From Ichthyophis bannanicus (lineage: Eukaryota > Chordata > Amphibia > Gymnophiona > Ichthyophiidae), in contig CM066040.1 of NCBI GenBank assembly GCA_033557465.1, forward strand, positions 324,402,297-324,466,296: 64,000 bases of DNA, written 5' to 3'. The notes beneath the pieces were generated by a model. It saw nothing but the letters and a program-made list of their open reading frames with translations, did no database searches and was not told the DNA's origin. The translations under genes and the position numbers were made by a program. Of the stretch, positions 22,871-32,770 are shown one piece after another (the first letter of the stretch is position 1; the number at the start of each line of letters is the position of its first letter).

Positions 22871-25146
22871 AGCCAGGCCATGAGGTTGAGAGACCGGAGG
22901 TTGGGGTGCAGTAGGGACCCCTGATCCTGGGTGAGGAGATCCGGAGGTACCCCCAGAGGGATTGGATCCTCCACCGCCAGTTGCAGCAGGAGCGGAAACC
23001 ACGGCTGCCTGGGCCAGCGAGGGGCCACCAGGATCATGAAGGCTTTGTCTCGGAGAACCTTGAAAAGAGTCCGAGAGACTAACGGGATGGGAGGGAAAGC
23101 GTACAGAAGGCTCCCCGACCATGAGATCAGAAAGGCGTCCGCCGCAACCCGAAGGGGGTGTGGCTGACGAGAGCAGAAGCGAGGAAGCTGCCGGTTGTGA
23201 GGACTGGCAAAGAGATCCACCGTGGGGAGGCCCCACCTGAGGAAGAGCTTCTGAACGATCAAGGGATCCAGACGCCACTCGTGCGGCTGGAGGACCCTGC
23301 TGAGTTTGTCCGCCAGGCAATTTTCTTGGCCCGGGAGATAAACTGCCTTGAGGAGAATGCCGTGACTGACGGCCCAAGAGCAGAGCTTCTGTGCCTCCCG
23401 GCAGAGGAGGAAGGAGCCCGTGCCCCCCTGCTTGTTCACGTAGAACATGGCAACTTGATTGTCCGTCTGGACAAGGACGGACTGTTGGGAGGTCAGGTGG
23501 GAGAAGGCCCTGAGAGCTAGGCGGATCGCCCTGAGCTCCAGGAAGTTGATCTGCTGAGCAGACTCCCACTTGGTCCAGAGGCCCTGAGTACGAGCCTCTT
23601 GGCAATGTGCTCCCCAGCCCAGGAGAGATGCATCGGTGGTCAGCACCCGGGTCGGCTGAGGTGACTGGAAAGGCATTCCCAATATCAGGTTCGGCTGCCG
23701 GAGCCACCACCGGATAGACGAGACCAGCGGCTCGGAGACGCGCACAAGGTCTGCTAGGCCGCCTGTGGCTTGCCGCCACTGCCGGCGGAGACACCATTGA
23801 GCAGACCGCATATTCAGGCGGGCATTGGGGGTCACATGGACGGTGGAAGCCATATGGCCGAGCAGTCTCAGGAAGCGCCTGGCGGAGACCAGGGGCTGGC
23901 TGCGAAAGCGGTCGGCTAGGTCCATGAGCCGCTGAGCCCTGTCGAGCGGTAGGTACGCTCGCGCCTGAGGAGTGTGCAGCCTTGCGCCGATGAACTCGAG
24001 ATCCTGTGAGGGGAGCAAAGTGGACTTTGCGAAGTTTATGACAAAGCCCAAGTGCTGCAGCAGAGTCACCGTGCGGCACGTGGCGTTGGTGACCTCCTGA
24101 GCGGACGCTGCTCTGATGAGCCAGTCGTCGAGGTACGGAAAGACATAGAGGCCGTGAAGCCGGAGATGGGCCGCCACGACCGCGAGACATTTTGTGAAGA
24201 CTCGCGGTGCGGAGGACAGGCCAAAGGGCAGTACTCTGTACTGGTAATGATTTCCTGCCACCACAAACCTTAGGTATTGGCGGTGGCTTGGGTGGATGAG
24301 GATGTGCGTGTAGGCATCCTTTAGATCCAAGGAGCATAGCCAATCTCCCTGCTGGAGGTAGGGCAGAAGGATTCCAAGGGTAAGCATTTTGAACTTCTCC
24401 CGCACAAGGAACTTGTTGAGGTTGCGCAAGTCCAGGATGGGTCTGAGGCCTCCTGTTCTCTTTGGTATCAGAAAATACCTTGAATAGAAGCCTTGACCTC
24501 TCAGGTGGTGTGGCACCGGTTCCACCGCCTGTTCCTGCAGAAGACCTGCTAACTCCTGAAGGAGCAACTCCCTGTGCAGAGGGGGGCGCGGAGGCTCTCC
24601 CGGAAAATAGGAGGGAGGGACCTGATGGAAGTGGAGAAGGTAGCCCTCTCGCACGACCTGAAGCACCCAGGCATCTGCGGTGATGCTGGACCACCTGTGG
24701 GCGAAGTGAACCAGCCGGCCTCCGGTGCTGGGGGGAACCAACGGGGGGGGAGAGGCTATGCTGAGCGAGTCAAAAACCCCCACCCTGCTGAGCAGGGGCT
24801 GGTGGTGCAGGCTTGGGGGCTTGCTGCCTACGGGACCCGTTACCCCGTCCCTTGGCCTGCTGGCCCTGTTGGGGAGCTGCAGGGGCCTGATAATGGGGGT
24901 ATTGTTTGTAGGCAGCTGCCTTCCTCGGGTAAAAGGACTTTTTTCCCGAGCCCTTCTTTTTCTGGGAAGGGGCGGAGGTCTTCCTAGAAAGCCTGGTCCT
25001 GGTGAGAGTCTCAGTCTCAATTTGTGCAGCCTTTTCCGCCATGGGCTTGCCAAAGAGGTTTTCGCCTCGGCAGGGGACATCGACCAACTTGTCCTGTACC
25101 CAGGGCTCAAGGTCGGACGACTGAAGCCAAGCCTGTCGGCGGGCAC
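22858..25146 (-). CDS. DIRS C reverse transcriptase-RNase H polyprotein, 762 aa
   Basis: Copies DIRS RNA into DNA. The frame is uninterrupted from the first ATG at 25146. RT spans about residues 140-400, with GLRPILDLRNLN, SLDLKDAYTH and LPFGLSSAPRVF before the catalytic YLDD at 338-341. RNase H follows, with TDASLLGWG (about 504), ELRAIRLAL (about 537) and TDNQVAMFYVN (about 561) supplying the acidic residues. The last 150 residues (VDLFASPHNRQLPRF, YAFPP, ILVAPRWPRQPWFP) are the standard DIRS/Ty3-like tail. The N-terminal 125 residues overlap gag in another frame and are probably only partly translated. The true start could be downstream, or reached by frameshifting or reinitiation. Confidence 0.92.
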   Translation of the reverse strand: MPADRLGFSRPTLSPGYRTSWSMSPAEAKTSLASPWRKRLHKLRLRLSPGPGFLGRPPPLPRKRRAREKSPFTRGRQLPTNNTPIIRPLQLPNRASRPRDGVTGPVGSKPPSLHHQPLLSRVGVFDSLSIASPPPLVPPSTGGRLVHFAHRWSSITADAWVLQVVREGYLLHFHQVPPSYFPGEPPRPPLHRELLLQELAGLLQEQAVEPVPHHLRGQGFYSRYFLIPKRTGGLRPILDLRNLNKFLVREKFKMLTLGILLPYLQQGDWLCSLDLKDAYTHILIHPSHRQYLRFVVAGNHYQYRVLPFGLSSAPRVFTKCLAVVAAHLRLHGLYVFPYLDDWLIRAASAQEVTNATCRTVTLLQHLGFVINFAKSTLLPSQDLEFIGARLHTPQARAYLPLDRAQRLMDLADRFRSQPLVSARRFLRLLGHMASTVHVTPNARLNMRSAQWCLRRQWRQATGGLADLVRVSEPLVSSIRWWLRQPNLILGMPFQSPQPTRVLTTDASLLGWGAHCQEARTQGLWTKWESAQQINFLELRAIRLALRAFSHLTSQQSVLVQTDNQVAMFYVNKQGGTGSFLLCREAQKLCSWAVSHGILLKAVYLPGQENCLADKLSRVLQPHEWRLDPLIVQKLFLRWGLPTVDLFASPHNRQLPRFCSRQPHPLRVAADAFLISWSGSLLYAFPPIPLVSRTLFKVLRDKAFMILVAPRWPRQPWFPLLLQLAVEDPIPLGVPPDLLTQDQGSLLHPNLRSLNLMAWLLKG

Positions 25147-26692
25147 CGATGCCGGCTGCGGCTACTCGAGCCGAGGCTTCAAAGCCATCATAGGCTGCTC
25201 GGGACATGAACTTTGAGCATTCCCGAATACCCGTGGACAAGGCTAGGAACCTCCGCAAGGGCTCCTCGGAGAGACCAGCGGAGAATCCGGCTAGCTCTTT
25301 AGCCAGATCCCTGAGATACATGCCCATGTATAGCTGGTAAGTCTGGACACGACAGGCGAGCATAGAGCCCTGGAAGCACTTCTTGCCAAGGCCATCCAGG
25401 TTACGGGCCTCCCTTCCAGGAGGCACCGAGGAGTGCATCTTCTGGCTCTTAAGACGATGCATGGCCGATTCCACTACCATGGAATGGTGTGGCAGCTGTG
25501 CCTTTTGAAAGCCAGGGCTCTTGCGGACTCGATAGATAGAATCGACCCGCTTGCTCAGGACCGGCGAGGAGGCCGGACTCTCCCACATGCGGAAGAGTAG
25601 TCGTTCCAGCATAGGAGGAACCGGCACAGTAAAGTGTTCCCTCGCGGGAGAGTCATACTGGAGGGCGTCGAGCTCTTCGGCTCGAGGCTCCTCCTCGGGA
25701 TCCGCAGGGAAGGCCAAAGCCTTGGCCATATCCCTAACGAAGTCCGAGAACCGGGCATCCTCCGGGGGGGACTGCTTCCGAGGCTCGGACTCCGGGGAGT
25801 CCGATGGGACACACCGAGTCCGGAAAGAATCAGGTGACTCTTCCTCCTCAGACTCCCAGACCGACTCCGACGAGGACTCGGTGGGGTCGGCCCGGGCAGG
25901 GTGCGGCGCCAGCCGCCCCGACGCCGAGGGAGTCGGCGTCGGCGACCTCGGTCCCGAACGGGAGGCCGAGGGCGACCTCGACCGAGGATCGACTCGAGTT
26001 CTCATCGACTCGAGGATCGGCTCGGTCTCCGGGGTCGACTTGGACGTCGACGTCCCGGCGGTCGGGGCAGCGACGCCAGCGAAGCCAGCGAGCAGTGCCC
26101 GCTGCTGGTCCATGAAGGCAGACAGTCTGCTCTCCAAGGCCGTCAACCTGAGTCCGAGCTCAGGTGACCCAGCAGCCCCCGACTCGGGCCCCGACGGCGT
26201 CGGGCCTGACGTCGGCTGTCGCGGAGGCGAGTCCAGAAGGACTACAGGACTTACCCGGGCAGGCATCTCCGACTCCAGGCGAGGTCGCTTCGGGAGGTGT
26301 TCCTTCTCCAAGGACCCGGGGCGGCTGTCGGGGCTATGCGACCTGGCCCTCGCGGAGCCAGGAGCGTCCACCGACGCCGCCCTCGCGGGTTTTTCCTTCC
26401 GACGATGGTCCCCGGAGGGAGAACCCCGGTCGGAGGAGCTCCGGCGACGGTCCGAGCTGGAGCCTTTCGACACGGAGGCCTCCGACGAGGTCCGGGTACG
26501 GCTGGGGTCAGCGAAGATTCTCTCGCGCTGATGCCGCCGACTTCTCAACGCCTTCGAGGACAGTTTGCTGCAGGGCCCACAGATCAGTTCCTCATGATCC
26601 GGGCCCAGGCAGCGGAGGCAAAAGTCGTGTGTGTCGGTTAGTGACATATTTCGGTCACACCGACCACACCGCTTAAAGCCACTGGCAGCCAT
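24770..26692 (-). CDS. DIRS C gag-like protein, 640 aa
   Basis: Intact frame from ATG 26692, about 240 bp inside the 5' terminal repeat. The N-terminus holds paired CxxC motifs (CGRC, CLRC, then CGPC), a finger also found in DIRS A gag. A Ser/Arg/Pro-rich, probably disordered region follows (about residues 60-330). Then comes a conserved block from about 370 (VPVPPMLERLLFRMWE...SIYRVRKSPGFQKAQLPHHS) through MYLRDLAKELAGFSAGL, and a Gln/Pro/Gly C-terminus. It is expected to form the nucleoprotein particle. It overlaps the RT ORF by about 380 bp. Parallel but decayed copies exist in elements A and D. Confidence 0.88.
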   Translation of the reverse strand: MAASGFKRCGRCDRNMSLTDTHDFCLRCLGPDHEELICGPCSKLSSKALRSRRHQRERIFADPSRTRTSSEASVSKGSSSDRRRSSSDRGSPSGDHRRKEKPARAASVDAPGSARARSHSPDSRPGSLEKEHLPKRPRLESEMPARVSPVVLLDSPPRQPTSGPTPSGPESGAAGSPELGLRLTALESRLSAFMDQQRALLAGFAGVAAPTAGTSTSKSTPETEPILESMRTRVDPRSRSPSASRSGPRSPTPTPSASGRLAPHPARADPTESSSESVWESEEEESPDSFRTRCVPSDSPESEPRKQSPPEDARFSDFVRDMAKALAFPADPEEEPRAEELDALQYDSPAREHFTVPVPPMLERLLFRMWESPASSPVLSKRVDSIYRVRKSPGFQKAQLPHHSMVVESAMHRLKSQKMHSSVPPGREARNLDGLGKKCFQGSMLACRVQTYQLYMGMYLRDLAKELAGFSAGLSEEPLRRFLALSTGIRECSKFMSRAAYDGFEASARVAAAGIGARRQAWLQSSDLEPWVQDKLVDVPCRGENLFGKPMAEKAAQIETETLTRTRLSRKTSAPSQKKKGSGKKSFYPRKAAAYKQYPHYQAPAAPQQGQQAKGRGNGSRRQQAPKPAPPAPAQQGGGF

Positions 26693-26933
26693 CGGGGGAA
26701 AAAGGGCCCCTGCGAGGTCAAAGGACCGGGCTGCCAGGGAAAACGAAAACGAAAGCTGACTAAGTCAGAAAAAACCGAAAAAACGGAAGAGGACTCGAGA
26801 CCGGCGTCGCGAGTCCGGCGGGAAAACGATCGGCGTCGAACCGAAAGAAAAAAGTATAAAATAAAGAGGAAAATCAACTTTTTCGCGGGGACAAGACGGG
26901 GACGTCTGTAGGGCTCCGCGGAAAAAAGAAGAC

Positions 26934-27093
26934 TGGCTAAGATGGCACCTTCGGGCGGGAAGACGACCGCGCATGCGCGCTGCAATTCCCAAAGGCTTTC
27001 TTTGAAAACTGGGGAAAATTGCTCCGCGAGGGCTCCGTCGGCGCCGACGTCACCCATAAGTGAGGACTGACTTCCTGCTTGGTCCTGGAGAAA
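26934..27093. repeat. DIRS C 5' inverted terminal repeat, probable promoter region
   Basis: Reverse complement of about 21339-21501. It contains GCGCATGCGC (26969-26978), an NRF1-type palindrome, and AAGATGGC (26939-26946), a YY1-type core, between the terminus and the gag start at 26692. A promoter role is inferred. Confidence 0.85.
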
Positions 27094-28515
27094 ACCCAAT
27101 TACAAGTAGCTTGCTTGCTCTGTAGTTTTTGTGAAGGGATGTGAAGTAGGTTAGCAGTTTGTCCTACAAGATCTGGAGCTAGTAGGCTTGGAAAGGAGGA
27201 GGCAGAGGCAGGGGGTTGATTCAAGGTGGATGATTTTGTGGTTTAGGGTGAGAGATTTAAATTTTATCCTAGACAGGATGGGGAGCCAGTGTAGGTGTTG
27301 GGAGTATAGGGGTGATGTGGGATCTTATGGAAGTTTTGAAGATTAGACGTGCAATTGTGTTTTGGGCCAATTGGAGCGGATAGGTGCTCTGTTTTGGAAG
27401 GCCACAATATATAAGGTTGCAGTAATCAAGGGTAGGGGTAGTTAGGGCTTGGCAAACGGTCCGGAAGGAATCTGGATTTAAAAGCAGGTGAAGGTTTCTA
27501 AAGGTTCTAATTTTGGAGTATATGGAGCAGGTTGTTCTATTTATTTGTTCCTGGAAGGTGAGGTTCTGATCAATTATAATGCCAAGATATTAACCTCTGT
27601 TTTAATAGAAATAGGGTAATTGTAGGGGACAATTGATTTAGGGGGAGCGTAGGATGGGTCAGTGAATAGATGGAGGGCTTCTGTCTTGGTTAGATTAATG
27701 AACAGCTTATGTTGCTGGAGCCAGTTTCTGATTTCCTTGAAGCAATTGCTGATATTAGCGAAGGGGTTTTTTTTGTCTTAAATGGTGTGAAAAACATATC
27801 GTTGTCTGCGTAGAATTGATATTGGATTTTGTATTCTTGGAAGACTTTACATATGGGTTGGAGAAAAATGTTGAAGAGGAGGGCGGAGAGACAAGAACCC
27901 TGAGGAACACCTTGAGATTGAATGGCAGGGAGGATTTATCACCAATTCTTACCGGTTGAATTTTGTGGTCCAGGAATGAACAGAACCAGGTATGGACAAG
28001 ACCGCTAAGGCCTATGTCATGGAGTCCGTCAAGAAGCTGGATATGAGGAAGGGAGTCAAATGCAGAGAATATATCTAGAAAGATTACGAGACACCCTTGG
28101 GTAGGAGGTTGGATGTATGGGATTACTGTATCTAGGAGGGAGGTTAGAAAGGTTGACACTATGGTTCTTTTTATTTATTTATTTATTTTATTTGGCATAA
28201 ATTTACACACCGCTCCTTCCAGCAATCAGAAGCGGTAAAACTGCTGGAAAAGATCAAGGGGGGCATGATCGTCAATGAAATTCTGAAGCTGTGTTTGGAC
28301 AATCTTTTCAGTTATTTTTGCCAGGAGGGGGATACTTGATATCGGTCTATATGATGTGGGGACAGTGGGGTTAAGTTGGTTCCTTTTAGTATAGGTCGAA
28401 TAGAGGTCGTCTTCAAAGGCAGGATTCCAGTATGGAGGGAGGATTGTATTATAACACATATATATGGGTCAAGGGATTCCTTGATGCTTTTACCCATGAA
28501 ACTGGACAGGGGTCT
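27094..28515 (-). mobile_element. L2-like LINE, RT part, right of DIRS C
   Basis: Continuation of 20905-21315. The minus strand encodes RT pieces: RPILKGTNL...SYRPISSIPLLAKI near 28320-28400, then FLDIFSAFDSLPH near 28050-28090 and the downstream thumb region, with frameshifts and stops. A small AT-rich insert with an (AAAT)n tail (about 28165-28225) interrupts it. The endonuclease is missing, so it is 5'-truncated at about 28515. Confidence 0.78.
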
Positions 28516-29910
28516 AATACTGAGGTAGAAGCATGTCTATACAAATGCAAGGAGTCATCAGTACTACTCCTGGGGCTAGGGGAGGAGGGGCAGAAGAGTT
28601 AATTTTGATTCAAAGAAAGGCAATCCCTTCTCTCCCCCAGCTCCCATTCTCAAAGTCCTTCCTGCCTGCAAGCAGCTGATTGATGGAAGTCTATGTATCA
28701 ATGCTCATGAGAATGTCACCCCATAACACGCCTCTCTCACGTTCCCCTCTGTATCTCTGCCTGCAGCACATGCGCAGATCTGAACAGGCACTGTCAGGGG
28801 AGAAGCAAAACTTGCTCTATTTTATATCGGTTTAGTCAGGCCTTGCATTTTGGGTGAAAAAGTTTCATAGTTGTTCTGCATACTTGTAACGGCACTGAAG
28901 TGTCTCAATGGCTCACATTTGATTCCAGCTTTAGCGTGTAAATGGAGTTCAGCAGTTGATCCGGTTGCTTAAATTTGCATAGGTTTGCTACTGCAGTACA
29001 GAAGACAGACATATAAAGTTGTCCAAAGCTGATCCAGTCACACTAAAAGCTCTCATATTTCTGTGCTTAAGATGAACACAACATTTTCTACCTCTGCTTG
29101 AAACTAAAGGCTTTTTTTCATTTGCTTCGGTGGTTCAGCTGCACATGAAAGCAGAAAGATCTGCCAATCTCATTAATCTGCTGCAGAATCGCTAAGACAT
29201 CTACCTATTAAGCTTTGTTAAGTGTTTAATGCAGGTTTTAACGTTCACTAAGAAAACAGCTAATTATGCTGGCAAAACAATTAACGTGTTAAATCCCACG
29301 TTAAACATCTAATGTGGGATTTTGTGCTAATTCACAGGAAGCATACCTGAAAGTTAATGGGTTGACCTTGACACATGTTTAACTGCCAATGCAGCAAAAC
29401 AGTTAACTCGACCTACAAATACGTATGTAACTGCTTTTCACATTACTGACTACTACTGATGCGAGTTACACGTCTACTGGAAAGACACATGCTAAATACA
29501 CATAAATAAATAAATCAATTAATGTCAGGGCTCATTCTTACCAGATGTCGGGAATGCTGCCTACAATTACGGTGGGGGCTTTGCAGCTGTCACACGTTAA
29601 CCGTAAAACCTTAACGTGGATTAGTAAACAGGCCATAAATGTTAAGTCTCAAGAGACTTTAACAGTGCCTTTAACGACCGGCTACGAGTGAGCAAAATCC
29701 AGGAGGATACCAATGCTGTGATCCTCTTTCCATTAAATTAGAAGGAATGACACCAGGGGCCTCAAGGAAAGCTGGGAACTCCATACTTAAAGGGTTTTTT
29801 GGTCTGACTTAATTATCCAGTGCTGGTGAGGTATGTGATAGACAATCCTTATATAAATTACAGCCTGCAAGGCTCCCCTTTTTCTTCAGGACCAGTGCAG
29901 ATATACTTAC
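28516..29910 (-). other. DMAP1 last intron, 5' portion, no feature seen
   Basis: AT-rich unique-looking intron directly downstream of the exon 29911-30194. A GTAAGT donor abuts the exon. I find no ORF, RNA gene or transposon of note, apart from a short (AAAT)n run near 29500-29515. Confidence 0.6.
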
Positions 29911-30194
29911 AGAGTTAGGCGTGAGGGGAGCTCCCACTACATCAATCATGGAATCCTTGCCATCTCCCTTGCCTTCCTCCAAACCAATGCCGGAGTGTGC
30001 ATCGGTGCTGGTGCCCTCCCCACTAAGTGCTCCCGCGCTCCCAGCCTTGGCGAGGGCCTCATAGCGGTGCTGCAGCATCTGCAGCTCATACTCGCAGTTG
30101 GCAAAGGCTTGCTTGAGTTCGTAGAGTAATACCAGATCACTGCGCAGTTCGTTGAACATCTGAACAATTTCCTCTGTAGGCATGGGGTTCAAAT
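29911..30194 (-). CDS. DMAP1: DMAP1 penultimate coding exon
   Basis: A 284-nt exon bounded on the minus strand by a TTACAG acceptor (30195-30200) and a GTAAGT donor (29905-29910). It enters in phase 1 and leaves in phase 0, fitting both neighbours. It encodes the DMAP1 helical region PTEEIVQMFNELRSDL, VLLYELKQAFANCEYELQML and HRYEALAK. A variable Gly/Ser/Thr linker follows, then the conserved IDVVGAPLTPNS block. From memory, the helical and IDVVGAPLTPNS parts match human DMAP1 closely while the linker differs. The helices likely form a coiled coil used in complex assembly (inference). Confidence 0.97.
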
Positions 30195-31400
30195 CTGTAA
30201 GATACAGGAGGAGGGAAAGTGAGAAAAATTGCCTCTTAATTACAAAGGGAGTCTCTCCAGTGTGTTCCGCTGGCTGGAGGCTTCTTCCCTAGCCCCCTAC
30301 CCCGGTGGCTGCACAGTCACCCCACAGGGACATTCAGTGGCGAGGTGCAGTAGGGATAGCATTGCTGGCCTTAGAAATTGTCTGCATATTTTTTTCTCAC
30401 ATTTTCTCACAAAAAGAAATCCAAGAGTCCCAATACTATCCTCATCACACAACTTGTGAGGTATTAGGTATGCAGTATCCCATCTCTCACCCCCTGAGAA
30501 CTATTCAGGTGATGCAGAGGTCCAGTGGGGCATTCCCAGTAATGGAAGACTTAAAGGGAGGCTCCCAATGCCAGGACTAAGATTTTGAGGCATAGGGAAT
30601 AGGAGGTTGAACCTCTAGCAGGAAAATGTCTCAGGTGTAAGCTGGGTCACTGTCTGACCAGCCTCAGCGATCCCATCTATGGCAGGCATTAACAGGATCA
30701 GACACATTTACCTTATACCTATGCTTACTGAAAATAGACTTCCAAGTTTAGTCCCGTCCTTTGTATTTATTCTTTTTTTGCTTTTTTTGGATCAGGTAGA
30801 CAGAGGTACCCTTTGAGCTGAGGGCTGGCATGGAAGCCTCCTTTAAAGTTTAACCTTTTGATGCCCTTTCCTACAAGCAGAAGCCAACCTGTGAAGCCAT
30901 TCTCCTGGGGCTTAAGCACATTACCAAGCATGTTGTGCTGGAACCTTGGATGGCTAGAGAACCCAATTTGGTGCAGCAGTGGTGCCTGTTCTGGCTCTGT
31001 TATCAGAAGAGGGCTGACATCTATAACCACAGACCCCTATATCCAGATAACTGCATTATGGCCCTCTTTGAATTCACAACATCATATGAACATGTCACAG
31101 TATGAGACATTAATACTAGTGCTTCCAACATGCCCCTGCCGCTTCAGTCTTTCCAGCGAAAGAGCCTTTATAAAACCTTAGATTGTTTTAAAAAGAAAGG
31201 AAAATAAATGCAGGCATCTTTCATATTAGCTAGAGAAAGCGGCAGCCTTTTTTTCTATACAAAAAAATTCCTGCAGAAAAGTCGGTATATTACGAACATA
31301 GAGGAAGATAAAACAAACAGGCTATATCACAAGTACAAAGGCCTTCTCTCTGTGTGTGCGCCTCTGTCCCCTCGCCCCCCCTCCAGCCCTCTTTACTCAC
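30195..31400 (-). other. DMAP1 intron, no other feature
   Basis: A 1.2-kb intron between the two exons, with canonical boundaries on both sides. I see no transposon or RNA gene inside. Confidence 0.7.
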
Positions 31401-31473
31401 CTACTCCCAGTTCCGTCAGCATCTGCTCCAGGGCTTTAATCTTCTTCTGTCCCACAGAGCTGGGCAGTTTCAT
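31401..31473 (-). CDS. DMAP1: DMAP1 internal coding exon (third from end)
   Basis: A 73-nt exon with 24 whole codons plus one base (phase 1). It encodes MKLPSSVGQKKIKALEQML then TELGV, the conserved stretch before the C-terminal helices. On the minus strand TTCCAG precedes ATG and a GTGAGT donor follows (plus 31395-31400). Only one or two substitutions separate it from the human sequence I recall. The Met here is internal, not the protein start. The preceding exon, expected to end in an LRSQR-like sequence, was not found upstream in the window. Confidence 0.96.
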
Positions 31474-32534
31474 CTGGAACACAAAGGTAGAGAGCGGAGC
31501 GCGGCTCAAAGTTAACCCTCACTCACAGCTGCCTAGTTCAAAAGGCAAACACTGGCTTTCTTTTTATAGTGCGGGGAGTGAAGGGCTCAAAGTTTTCAGG
31601 CTGGGGCTGAGTGCATTCAATGACAAAAAGCAGAGGGGAACACACTATTTCATAGGTCTCTACTGTCACTAAATTACCAACAAAACTTCTGCCTTCAAGC
31701 TCCTCTTCCCCGCTGCGGAGAACAGATCAAAGGGGGTCATTTCCCAACCCAAGCTGAAATGACCTATTTTATTCCTTTTCCCCGGCTTTGTTATCTGTGT
31801 GCGCTAGCGCACTTCTCTCTCTCTTGAACTGTTATTTTCCTACATTGTTTCACCTGAGAAGTCTCAGAGCTCTGAGATTCATTTATTCAGAAACTTGAAC
31901 AAAGTTGGTGGCAAAGAAGGGGTGGCCAGAAGCCCCTGGTAAGAAAGGAGAAGCTGGTTTAGAAAGAGGCGTGGCAGGATCACAAGGCAAATGATAGTAA
32001 AGCTGATGAATAGTCTCCCACCACTGTACACTAATCAGCTCGCACCTGCAGTTCCTTTAGGTGCAGCAAGGAAAAAGAGGAACATTAAAATATTTCTCCT
32101 TTTTCTCTCATTTGAAAGAGGTGCCTGAAAGCCTCCTCCTTACTGCAGGCCCCGTTTATGCAATGGGACTTCTTTGAATTTAGCTCACACCTTTTCAGCA
32201 GCAGCTTCGGGTGAGTTACATTCGGGTACAGTAGGTAATTTCCTGTTGTACATACAGCTGCAAGACATTTACACGTGTAAGTACCAACTTCACAATGCTT
32301 CTGTTCACACATGTACAGTAGAAGCCATGGGATGCAAAGATAGCTTCAAAATTGCCCCTGTCAGGGGACAACCGTGATTACCTCTGCAGTGTTTAGCAGC
32401 AACTTATTCACTTACTTGTTTGCTTACACACACGCTTATAAACTGCTATATCTATACTCTAAATGGAGTACAAAATTTAAAAAAAACAAAAACAAATCAG
32501 CCTCCAGACCCAACAACATATAAAAAAAAAGAAA
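31474..32534 (-). other. DMAP1 upstream intron, no exon recognised
   Basis: Sequence 5' of the exon at 31401-31473 on the minus strand. No further DMAP1 exon or other gene is recognisable before the SINE at 32535. Confidence 0.55.
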
Positions 32535-32770
32535 AAAAAATCACAGTAGCCTAGTGGTTAGGACAGCAGTGTGGGACCAGAAAGACCAGGTATCAAATCC
32601 CACTAATACTATTTGTGGCCTTGGGCGAGTCACTTAACTTTCCATTTCCTCAGGTACAAACTTAGATCGTAACCCCCCTCCCCCCATGACAGGGAAATAC
32701 CTACAGTGCCCAACTGTAACTCACTTTGAACTATTACTGGAAAGGCCTGAGCTAAATATTACTACCAGGT
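32535..32770 (+). mobile_element. tRNA-headed CORE/MIR-like SINE
   Basis: The head GTAGCCTAGTGGTTAGGAC resembles an A box and GGTATCAAATCCCA a B box. The core TGTGGCCTTGGGCGAGTCAC with CTTAAC follows, then a CTCAGGTAC stretch and a tail ending near a GAGCTAAATATTA tract. It resembles the SINE at 57846-58076 and is probably an older copy. Confidence 0.75.

Larger units (their letters stand above)
21316..27093 (-). mobile_element. DIRS-type retrotransposon C, nearly complete
   Basis: A 5.8-kb element reading on the minus strand: 5' terminal repeat (26934-27093), gag, RT-RNase H, tyrosine recombinase, internal complementary region (21588-21686), then 3' terminal repeat from 21316. ORFs overlap as usual in this group: gag/RT share 24770-25146, and RT overlaps the recombinase near 22860. 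Gag and RT-RNase H are open throughout. The recombinase has one frameshift and a probable catalytic substitution. It lies in the DMAP1 last intron, same strand as DMAP1, inside an L2-like LINE. Confidence 0.93.

Noticed and set aside
22871..24694. N-terminal 600 codons of a long minus-strand frame leading into the recombinase
   Set aside because: Overlaps the RT-RNase H frame, which carries all catalytic motifs. This frame has Pro/Ser-rich low-complexity content and only becomes meaningful near 22870.
25551..26531. 326-codon plus-strand ORF
   Set aside because: Antisense shadow of the GC-rich DIRS C gag (24770-26692); no recognisable motif and Arg/Gly/Ser-biased composition.
32540..32610. 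tRNA gene
   Set aside because: A- and B-box-like motifs are present but embedded in a SINE with core and tail; no proper cloverleaf expected. The same applies at 57855-57915.
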